From positions 1,622,902-1,686,901 of the forward strand of contig JABFGC010000002.1 in NCBI GenBank assembly GCA_013112685.1: a stretch of 64,000 nt of DNA, read 5' to 3'. A program made the translations under genes and the position numbers. Source of the DNA: Chloroflexota bacterium (GTDB lineage: Bacteria > Chloroflexota > Anaerolineae > Anaerolineales > Villigracilaceae). Shown piece after piece: positions 51,660 to 59,594 of this stretch. Under the pieces are notes generated by a model. The model ran no database searches, had not been told where the DNA came from, and saw only the letters and a list, made by a program, of their open reading frames with translations. Numbering within the stretch: position 1 is the stretch's first letter; each line of letters opens with the position of its first letter.

Positions 51660-52792
51660 ATGAAACTCCACGAATATCAGTCCAAAAATATTTTCTCGAA
51701 GTACGGCATCCCGATTCCAAAGGGAAGAGTAGCGACCACCGCTCAAGAAGCAAAGCAAATCGCAGAAGAGCTAGGTGGTCGCGTTGTCGTTAAGGCGCAG
51801 GTGCTGGTGGGCGGACGCGGAAAAGCGGGCGGCGTAAAACTCGCCAAGGACCCCGAGGAGACCGAACAACTCGCCACCCAGATCCCGGGCATGGAGATCA
51901 AGGGGCCGCCGGTGCGCAAAGTGCTGATTGACGAAGCCTCCGCGATTGACCAGAAATCTACTTCGCCATTACCGACGACCGCGCCGCCAAAAAGCCGGTG
52001 ATGATCGCCTCCGCCGCCGGCGGCGTGGACATCGAAGAAGTCGCCGCCAAGACGCCGGAGAAGATCATCAAGGTCCGCATTGACCCGCTGCTCGGTCTGC
52101 GCGAGTACCAGGCGCGCGATGTCGCCGTCGCCATTGACCTGCCGCGCGATTACTGGCGCGATTTCACCAGGGTCGCGATGGGCTTGTGGCAGGTCTATCA
52201 AAACACCGACGCTTCGCTGGCGGAGATCAACCCGCTGGTCATCACCAAGGACAAGAAATTGATCGCGCTCGACGGCAAGATGGTCATTGACGATAACGCG
52301 CTCTTCCGCCAGCCCGAACTCGCCGAAATGCGCGATACCGACGAGGACGCGCCCGCCGAGATCGAAGCGCGCAAGTACGGTCTTTCGTTCATCAAACTGG
52401 ATGGGACCATCGGCTGCATGGTCAACGGCGCGGGTCTCGCCATGACCAGCATGGACGTGATCAAACTCTTCGGCGGCGAACCCGCCAACTTCCTCGACGT
52501 GGGAGGCGGAGCCGGGTCCGAAAAGGTGGCGGCGGCGATGCGCATCATCCTCACCGATCCGAACGTCAAAGCCGTGCTCTTCAACATCTTCGGCGGCATC
52601 ACCCGCTGCGACGAAGTGGCGCGCGGCATTCTGGTTGCGATGGACGAAGTCAAGCCGAAGGTGCCGATGGTTGTGCGCCTCGTGGGGACGAACGCGGAGG
52701 AAGGACGCCGCCTGCTCGAGAACGCCAGCATGATCACCGCTGAGACTCTCGCCGACGCGGCAAAGAAAGCCGTCGCCGCGGCAAAGAATTGA
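51660..52792 (+). CDS. sucC: succinyl-CoA ligase (ADP-forming) beta subunit (frameshifted)
   Basis: About 377 residues. N-terminal ATP-grasp [36 protein letters not shown], then a missing G at ~51954 (CAGAAATC for CAGGAAATC), which restores [16 protein letters not shown]-terminal [20 protein letters not shown] and [17 protein letters not shown] are diagnostic. TCA-cycle enzyme, couples succinyl-CoA to ATP or GTP. sucD follows after a palindromic spacer. Confidence 0.93.
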
Positions 52793-52886
52793 TTATGTCA
52801 TTGCGAGTGGCGTCCTGCGCCACAAAGCAATCTCCTCGTATTCATGGGATCGCTTCGTCGAGCGCCCGCCCTCCTCGCAATAACGG
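52793..52886. repeat. REP-like palindrome between sucC and sucD
   Basis: Left ttatgtcattgcgag, right ctcgcaataacgg, with gcaatctcc / gggatcgctt inside: the same family as 40428-40512. Confidence 0.68.
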
Positions 52887-52898
52887 AGACAACTGGTT

Positions 52899-53763
<865 letters not shown>

Positions 53764-53812
53764 CCCCTCCCAACCCCAAATTCAAGAAAATGAGGGAGGG
53801 GGCAGAATCACA

Positions 53813-53838
53813 TAGAGCCGCCCTTCCGGGCGGCTCTA
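53813..53838. terminator. palindrome between sucD and acpP
   Basis: 11-bp arms tagagccgccc / gggcggctcta, ttcc loop. No good U-run on either strand. Confidence 0.5.
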
Positions 53839-53859
53839 CGGTTATAATCCAAAAATCAA

Positions 53860-54096
53860 TTACTTCTTGCGGGCGTCAATATACGCGACGGCTTCACCAA
53901 CGGTGGTGATTTTCTGGGCGTCTTCGTCGGAGATCTCCGCGCCGAACTTATCCTCGAACGCCATGATCAACTCGACCAGGTCGAGCGAATCGGCTTCGAG
54001 GTCCTCGCGGAATTTTGCTTCCATCGTGATCTTCGACTCATCCGCGCCGAGCAGGTCCTTGATGATCCCTTTTACTTCGTTGTACGTGTCTGACAT
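53860..54096 (-). CDS. acpP: acyl carrier protein
   Basis: 78 residues, acidic. The 4'-phosphopantetheine site is [16 protein letters not shown] (DSL motif). The start at 54096 is chosen for the ggagga RBS; a longer frame upstream is not expected. Carrier for fatty-acid synthesis. Divergent from fni. Confidence 0.93.
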   Translation of the reverse strand: MSDTYNEVKGIIKDLLGADESKITMEAKFREDLEADSLDLVELIMAFEDKFGAEISDEDAQKITTVGEAVAYIDARKK

Positions 54097-54127
54097 AACA
54101 TCCTCCGAATTGGTATACGTAATTTCA

Positions 54128-54155
54128 ATTGTAACTGCCTGACTTGCACTGTCAA
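54128..54155 (-). promoter_or_regulatory. acpP promoter
   Basis: Minus-strand TTGACA (54155-54150), 16-nt spacer, TACAAT (54133-54128). Confidence 0.8.
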
Positions 54156-54186
54156 GCCGGTTTATCAAACACAGGAACACCCCCCC

Positions 54187-55218
54187 ATGACAAAAGTTGC
54201 GCCCATTGACCAGCGGAAAGCCGACCACATTAAAATCAACTTAGAGCAGGATGTCCGCTCCGCATTGACGACCGGACTCGAAAAGTATCGCTTCATCCAT
54301 GAAGCCCTGCCCGAACTGGATTTGAACCGCCTCGATACGACCATGAAGTTGTTCGGCAAAACCCTGGGCGCTCCCATCCTTGTCAGTTCCATGACCGGCG
54401 GGACAGACGAAGCCGAGACCATCAACCTGCGTCTCGCCGAAGCGGCGCAGGAATGCCGCGTGGCAATGGGAGTCGGAAGCCAGCGCGCCGCCATCGAACA
54501 TCCCGAACAAGCCAAAACATTCCAGGTGCGCCGCGCCGCGCCGGATATTCTGCTCTTCGCCAACCTCGGAGCGGTGCAGTTCAACTACGGCTACAGCGTG
54601 GACGAATGCCGCCGCGCGGTGGACATGATTCAAGCCGACGCGCTTTACCTCCACCTCAACCCGCTCCAGGAAGCCGTGCAGGACGCAGGCGACACAAACT
54701 GGGTCGGCATCGCCAAAAAGATCGAAGAAGTTTGCAAAAAACTCGAAGTGCCTGTCATCGCAAAGGAAGTCGGCTGGGGCATCTCCGAACGGACAGCCAA
54801 ACTGCTCGCCGAGTGCGGGGTCGCCGCCATTGATGTGGCAGGCGCAGGCGGGACATCCTGGTCGCAGGTCGAAATGCACCGCGCGCCGGACGAATTCACC
54901 CGTCAACTCGCCGCCACGTTCGTCGGCTGGGGCATTCCTACCGCAGAATCAATCCTGAATGTAAAGCGCGCCGCTCCCGGCATGACCATCTTCGCCAGCG
55001 GTGGTCTCAAAGACGGACTTGACATTGCCAAGTGTATCGCCCTCGGCGCAACGCTGGGCGGCATGGCAGGGAATTTCCTGAAAGCCGCGGCAATTTCAAC
55101 GGAAAAAGCGGTGGAGGTGATGAAACTAACCAAACGTCAAATCGAAGTGACGATGTTTGCGGCGGGAGTTGGAACGTTGGAAGGCTTGAAGGTTGGAAGG
55201 TTGAAGGAAGTCGGATAA
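54187..55218 (+). CDS. fni: type 2 isopentenyl-diphosphate delta-isomerase
   Basis: 343 residues. FMN-dependent TIM barrel of the IDI-2 type: [16 protein letters not shown] at the start, [72 protein letters not shown]. Interconverts IPP and DMAPP for isoprenoid synthesis. Intact frame. The 3' end carries a ttggaaggttgaagg-like repeat. Confidence 0.93.
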   Translation: MTKVAPIDQRKADHIKINLEQDVRSALTTGLEKYRFIHEALPELDLNRLDTTMKLFGKTLGAPILVSSMTGGTDEAETINLRLAEAAQECRVAMGVGSQRAAIEHPEQAKTFQVRRAAPDILLFANLGAVQFNYGYSVDECRRAVDMIQADALYLHLNPLQEAVQDAGDTNWVGIAKKIEEVCKKLEVPVIAKEVGWGISERTAKLLAECGVAAIDVAGAGGTSWSQVEMHRAPDEFTRQLAATFVGWGIPTAESILNVKRAAPGMTIFASGGLKDGLDIAKCIALGATLGGMAGNFLKAAAISTEKAVEVMKLTKRQIEVTMFAAGVGTLEGLKVGRLKEVG

Positions 55219-55258
55219 AAGGAAGTTTTCGGTATATAATCCCCACAAGGAGATTGAC

Positions 55259-55558
55259 ATGGTTTTACCTGTTGCCATTGAATCCAGCGCAAAGCGCCTA
55301 TTCCCCAACCTGCAGCCCGAGCAGGCAATTGTGGAACTGCTCCTTGAGCGCGCCCAAAAGAACCTGATCAAATATCAATCTGCGGCGCGCGAATTCGAAT
55401 CGAAGTACAACCAGGACTTCGAGACCTTCCGCAAAAAGATTCTTTCGTCCAAGATCGATTCATCAACAGAGCAGGATTACTTCGACTGGGAACTTGCCGT
55501 GACAGGCGCCGCCGACATGCAGGATGAAATCAAGCGGCTAAAGGCTTTGCAAAAATAA
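55259..55558 (+). CDS. small helical protein, first gene of a two-gene unit
   Basis: 99 residues, strong RBS (aaggaga) and a -10-like TATAAT at 55235. Predicted helical and charged (EQAIVELLLERAQKNLIKYQ, FETFRKKILSSKIDSSTEQD), no signal peptide. The next gene starts 2 nt after its stop. Not recognised by name; small two-gene units like this are often toxin-antitoxin pairs, and this member would be the antitoxin-like partner. That is inference. Confidence 0.6.
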   Translation: MVLPVAIESSAKRLFPNLQPEQAIVELLLERAQKNLIKYQSAAREFESKYNQDFETFRKKILSSKIDSSTEQDYFDWELAVTGAADMQDEIKRLKALQK

Positions 55559-55560
55559 TC

Positions 55561-55914
55561 ATGAACGCCGCAGATTTACCCGCCACATTGGGAGAGGAAT
55601 TAAAACGGCGCAGGTATTTCATGCGCATGGATATTCTCGACCAGACCGCGAGCCTCGTCAAGCTCCGCCTGTACATCACCCCCGACTTGTTCGTCCAAAT
55701 CTATCGTAACGATCGCTACCAGACCACCAATCTGGTTTTGATTCACAACAACCAGCGACTTTACGCGCGCGATGAACTCGACGGTCATTGGCACAGGCAT
55801 ACCCATCTCGCTCCCGAAGAGCACGATACCAGCGAAGAGGGGCAGAGAGCCGTGGAAGTCAGCGAGTTTTTGGATGAAGTGGAAAAAGTGTTGGCTATGC
55901 TGGATTTGCCGTAA
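55561..55914 (+). CDS. small beta-rich protein, second gene of the pair
   Basis: 117 residues. A strand-rich core (LVKLRLYITPDLFVQIYRND, NLVLIHNNQRLYARDEL) with a His-rich GHWHRHTHLAPEEH motif, then a C-terminal helix (EFLDEVEKVLAMLDL). The layout faintly recalls TumE-like toxins (DUF6516), but I am not confident. Followed 9 nt later by the 49-residue ORF at 55924. Confidence 0.6.
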   Translation: MNAADLPATLGEELKRRRYFMRMDILDQTASLVKLRLYITPDLFVQIYRNDRYQTTNLVLIHNNQRLYARDELDGHWHRHTHLAPEEHDTSEEGQRAVEVSEFLDEVEKVLAMLDLP

Positions 55915-55923
55915 AGGTCTCTC

Positions 55924-56073
55924 ATGGCTGACAAGCGGAAGTCCAATCCTTCTACAAACAAGAGCATCTCCATCAACGGAGACGTGAGGGACAGCACTGT
56001 CATTATTGGGGACAATAATACAGTCAACCAAACCATCATCCAAAAATTCTTCAACATCTTAACCTTGATTTGA
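55924..56073 (+). CDS. 49-residue ORF with glycine/asparagine amyloid-like motif
   Basis: Short protein: a basic N-terminus (MADKRKSNPSTNKS), then ISINGDVRDSTVIIGDNN, then TVNQTIIQKFF. The segment IIGDNNTVNQTI matches ROCO1 (ILGEGHHVNQSIQ) and, in its first half, ROCO3 (GGDVIGGNIISGDDNQ). The C-terminus runs into the aaccttgatt repeat and its stop lies in the repeat, so a longer gene may have been truncated. It could be an adaptor or a remnant; small ORFs this size need expression evidence. Confidence 0.55.
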   Translation: MADKRKSNPSTNKSISINGDVRDSTVIIGDNNTVNQTIIQKFFNILTLI

Positions 56074-56140
56074 AGGATTAGAGGATTGCCATGATGTTAA
56101 AATCAAGGAAATCAGGTAAATCAAGGTAGGAAATCAAGGT
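56062..56140. repeat. aaccttgatt-type repeat before GxxExxY-2
   Basis: Degenerate copies of taaccttgatt..ggatta and aatcaaggaaatcaggtaaa. The second field lies at 56530-56720. Confidence 0.7.
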
Positions 56141-56530
56141 ATGAAACATGAGGATTTGACCCGCCGTATCATCGCCGCCGCCATGAAAGTCCATTCCACA
56201 CTTGGCAACGGCTTTCAGGAGGTCATTTACCAGCGTGCGTTGGAGATTGAATTCCCTTATCACAACCTTGCCTATGAACGAGAGAAGGAAATGTCCATCT
56301 TCTATCGTGGATACGAAATCGGCACCCGCAGAGTTGACTTCTTCGTCGAAAACCTGATTATGGTCGAGCTCAAAGCCGTCATCCAACTGGAGGACGTTCA
56401 TCTCGCCCAAGCCATGAACTACCTCGAAGCCTATAAAATGGAGATCGGGTTGCTCATCAATTTCGGCGCGAAGAGTTTACAATTCAAACGCGTGCATAAC
56501 AACAAACTTAACCTTGATGAAAAGTCTTAA
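56141..56530 (+). CDS. GxxExxY family protein (nuclease-like), copy 2
   Basis: 129 residues. LGNGFQEVIYQRALEIE gives GxxExxY. Core GTRRVDFFVENLIMVELKAV has D...ExK as in PD-(D/E)xK nucleases, and VHLAQAMNYLEAYKMEIGLL the following helix. Closer to the family consensus than copy 1. Both copies sit in repeat fields of two different sequences, and a unit of the copy-1 field type (attcgtttattcgtga) lies at 56785-56850 near this copy. Confidence 0.82.
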   Translation: MKHEDLTRRIIAAAMKVHSTLGNGFQEVIYQRALEIEFPYHNLAYEREKEMSIFYRGYEIGTRRVDFFVENLIMVELKAVIQLEDVHLAQAMNYLEAYKMEIGLLINFGAKSLQFKRVHNNKLNLDEKS

Positions 56531-56720
56531 CCATGATTACAAGGATTACAGGATGACCTTGATTGGGAGTCTTGCCAATCAGGGCAAATCCATCATGGCA
56601 ATCAATCAAACATCTTAACCGTGATTGAAAGGATTACAGGATGATCATGATTAGAAATCCTGCAAATCACGGTAATCCATCATGGTAATCAAGCAAATCA
56701 AGAAAATCATGGTTAAGACC
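56530..56720. repeat. aaccatgatt-type repeat field after GxxExxY-2
   Basis: Two copies of attgaaaggattacaggatga-type units with inverted partners (aatccatcatggtaatcaa). No coding potential. Confidence 0.75.
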
Positions 56721-56784
56721 GCCTATTGATGGAGCACTTCGCTGAAATGTACGCGGAAACGCCAAAATGAAATTCGCAGACGAC

Positions 56785-56850
56785 CATCCATGAATACTCG
56801 AGGACTCACCCATCGGGTTCGTTTATTCGTGACCTCATTCGTGGACGGTG
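56785..56850. repeat. single attcgtttattcgtga repeat unit
   Basis: gaccatccatgaatactcg ... gttcgtttattcgtgacctcattcgtggacggtg, the same family as 45440-45803 and 46306-46510. The rest of 56720-56949 is unremarkable. Confidence 0.65.
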
Positions 56851-56949
56851 TTGATCTCATCTTCCTGCGCCGCATCGGTGGCGGATATACTATCTTGAGC
56901 ATTATCAAAACGAAATAAGAATGCTGGGCCCTACAGAGAGGCAATGCTA

Positions 56950-59580
56950 ATGAATGATGCCTATAATAGACTAACAAATGAAAAAATTAAGAGAGCATTA
57001 GATTCAGGAGTGAAAGAACTTGATCTTAGCTATTCATTTCTGAGTAAAGTTCCAGAACAACTTGCTCAACTTACCCAATTGCAACAGCTTGATCTTTCCG
57101 AAAATGAATTAACAGAATTACCTGAATGGTTAGGAAATCTCAAGAATTTAGAAGTATTAAAGGTTGGCAATCCATACGGTATTGGAAATAAACTAACTGA
57201 TCTCCCTCCATCCCTTGCCCAACTTGAGCATCTCTCAATACTCAATCTCGATAACATCCCCCTCAATCCTGAGCTCGCCGCAGCATACAAACACGGTCTC
57301 GATGCTGTCAAATCCTATCTACGAGCCAAAGTTGAAGCGATTATTCTCAATGAAGCTAAACTAATCCTTGTCGGCGAAGGCGAAGTAGGCAAGACCTGCT
57401 TGATGGACGCCTTACTTGATAAAGAATGGCAAGAACACGATACTACACACGGTATTCAAATCAAATCGGTAAAACTTACCGACCCCGACTCCCAAAAAGA
57501 AATCACTCTCAATGGATGGGATTTCGGTGGTCAACAAGTGTACCGCCCTACCCATCAATTATTCTTTAGTTCGCCCGCAGTATATCTTGTGGTTTGGAAA
57601 CCACGAGAAGGTTTCAAGCAGGGCACTGTCTATGAGTGGATACATCTGATCAAGCGCCGCGAGCCGAGTGCGAAGATTCTCGTCGTCGCCACGCACGGCG
57701 GACCGCAGCAGCGTCAGCCCGATATTGACCGTCAGGAACTGTGGGATTTGTTCGGGCGTGAGACCGTCGTGGATTTCTTCTTCGTGGACAGCAAGCCCGA
57801 CGCGCAAGGTCAGCGCAAAGGTATTGACGAACTCAAACGCGCCATTGCCCAAGTCGCCGCCAGCCTGCCCGAAGTCGGTCGCTCTGTGCCAAAGAGTTTT
57901 GCCGATGTCCGTCAAGCCTTGCAGGAAAAGGGCGCGCCGTATCTGCCCCTGCGCGAAGTCCTCGGCATCTGCCGCGCCCAGGACATGGATGACGAGATCG
58001 CGCGCCTTTTCATCACCATCTCGCACCGCCTCGGGCATCTCACCCATTACGAAAACGACCCGACCCTGCGCGACATCGTCATCCTCCGCCCCGATTGGCT
58101 TGCCACCGCCATGAGTTACGTCCTCGACGATGAAGAGACGCGTGCCAAACATGGCTTGGTCAACTTCTCACGCCTCAGTCATTTATGGGATGACACAACC
58201 CGAGCAGCGGATTCGCGCTATGAAAAGGATCTCCACCCGATCTTTCTCCGCCTGATGGAGCGCTTCGATCTTTCCTACCGTGTGGCTGATCCAACATCTC
58301 GAAGCGACTCTGACCCTGTCAGTTTGATCGGTCAACTCGTCCCCGATATCCGCCCGCAGAATCTCTCCGCCGCATGGGAATCCTCCCCCGCGTCTAGTGA
58401 CATCCAACAAACGCAGATCTGTCACATCGTGGACGCGGGCAACGGTCAATCTGCCAGCGCGGAAGGACTGTTTTACCAGTTGATCGTCCGCCTGCATAAA
58501 TATTCGCTCGGTCGTGTGGATTACAAAGACAGCGTCCACTGGCAGCGTGGGCTGGTGCTGGAAGATGACTTCAAGAGCCGCGCCTTTCTTGAACACGTGG
58601 GCAACGACGTCCGCATTACCGTCCGCTCGCCCTATCCCGAAGGACTGCTCGGCATGTTGACCCGCGAAGTGAAATTCCTCGTCGAAAGTTTTTGGGAAGG
58701 CTTGCGTTGTGACGTGATGGTTCCATGCATTGAACCCTGCGGAAAGAATACACCTGGCACAGGTCTTTATAACGTGAGCAATTTGATTGAAAGCAAACGC
58801 GATGGACAACCAAAGTATCCATGTCCCGTTTGTACCGAATGGCAAAACATTGACGCGCTTCTGCGCAATGCTCCCGCAGCCACGCAATCAATCTCGCTCG
58901 TTGACTTGCAATCTGAATTCGCCGTCATCAAAGACAAACTGGATGAAGTCAACGTCACCTCGCGCCGCATTCTCTCCCAAGTGGACAAAACCTACACCGA
59001 CCTCCTGCAAGTCCTCACCGACGAAGCCAAAGAAGGTCCGCGCCTGTTCAGTTTCTTCCCCGTTGACCGCAGCGCCTTCAATCCCAAAACCTGGATTCGT
59101 GAAAAGTTCCGCCTCGTCTTATGGTGTGAACATTCGCGCCTGCCGCTCCCCGTTTTGAACAATGGCGAAATGAAAAAAGGCGTCTACGACCTCGAACTCG
59201 ACCGCGAATGGTTCAAGAAATCCGCGCCCTATTTGAAACTCCTGACAGGCACTTTGGGCATGGTGCTCCCCGTCGCCTCCTCCGCCGTCAAACTCGCGCT
59301 CGATGAAACCGCCTACAAACTCATCGAAGAACAACTCGACTTCGGTAAATCCATCATTGACTCCGCCATCGGCGAATCATCCAAAATCGGGGACTTCCTC
59401 GGCGCCGCAGATTCCACCTCGCTCGAACACGGCGTCGCCATCCGCTCTGACGGCTCCACCCTACGTGAACTCCACGCCCTGCTCAAAGCCAAAGACCCTG
59501 GCTTCGGCGGCTTGGTCCGCGTGATGAACAAACGCCAGGAGTTTCTCTGGGTGCATGAGAAATTTGCGGGTGAGTACTAG
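56950..59580 (+). CDS. ROCO2: LRR-Roc-COR protein with Cys cluster and C-terminal module
   Basis: 876 residues, intact. I choose the ATG at 56950 because agagagg lies 8 nt upstream. A few LRRs (residues ~20-105), then Roc with P-loop GEGEVGKTCLMDALL and NGWDFGGQQVYRPTHQLFF; the NKxD position reads VVATHGGPQ. COR-like region follows (DIVILRPDWLATAMSYVL). Near residues 592-625 are VPCIEPCGKN and YPCPVCTEW, a CxxxC/CxxC zinc-ribbon-like set. The C-terminus (LRLVLWCEHSRLPLP ... LLTGTLGMVLPVASSAVKLA) is a separate module with a hydrophobic stretch. DNA is AT-rich up to about 57640, then GC-rich. 14 nt before ROCO3. Confidence 0.85.
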   Translation: MNDAYNRLTNEKIKRALDSGVKELDLSYSFLSKVPEQLAQLTQLQQLDLSENELTELPEWLGNLKNLEVLKVGNPYGIGNKLTDLPPSLAQLEHLSILNLDNIPLNPELAAAYKHGLDAVKSYLRAKVEAIILNEAKLILVGEGEVGKTCLMDALLDKEWQEHDTTHGIQIKSVKLTDPDSQKEITLNGWDFGGQQVYRPTHQLFFSSPAVYLVVWKPREGFKQGTVYEWIHLIKRREPSAKILVVATHGGPQQRQPDIDRQELWDLFGRETVVDFFFVDSKPDAQGQRKGIDELKRAIAQVAASLPEVGRSVPKSFADVRQALQEKGAPYLPLREVLGICRAQDMDDEIARLFITISHRLGHLTHYENDPTLRDIVILRPDWLATAMSYVLDDEETRAKHGLVNFSRLSHLWDDTTRAADSRYEKDLHPIFLRLMERFDLSYRVADPTSRSDSDPVSLIGQLVPDIRPQNLSAAWESSPASSDIQQTQICHIVDAGNGQSASAEGLFYQLIVRLHKYSLGRVDYKDSVHWQRGLVLEDDFKSRAFLEHVGNDVRITVRSPYPEGLLGMLTREVKFLVESFWEGLRCDVMVPCIEPCGKNTPGTGLYNVSNLIESKRDGQPKYPCPVCTEWQNIDALLRNAPAATQSISLVDLQSEFAVIKDKLDEVNVTSRRILSQVDKTYTDLLQVLTDEAKEGPRLFSFFPVDRSAFNPKTWIREKFRLVLWCEHSRLPLPVLNNGEMKKGVYDLELDREWFKKSAPYLKLLTGTLGMVLPVASSAVKLALDETAYKLIEEQLDFGKSIIDSAIGESSKIGDFLGAADSTSLEHGVAIRSDGSTLRELHALLKAKDPGFGGLVRVMNKRQEFLWVHEKFAGEY

Positions 59581-59594
59581 GATAGGAGATAGAA

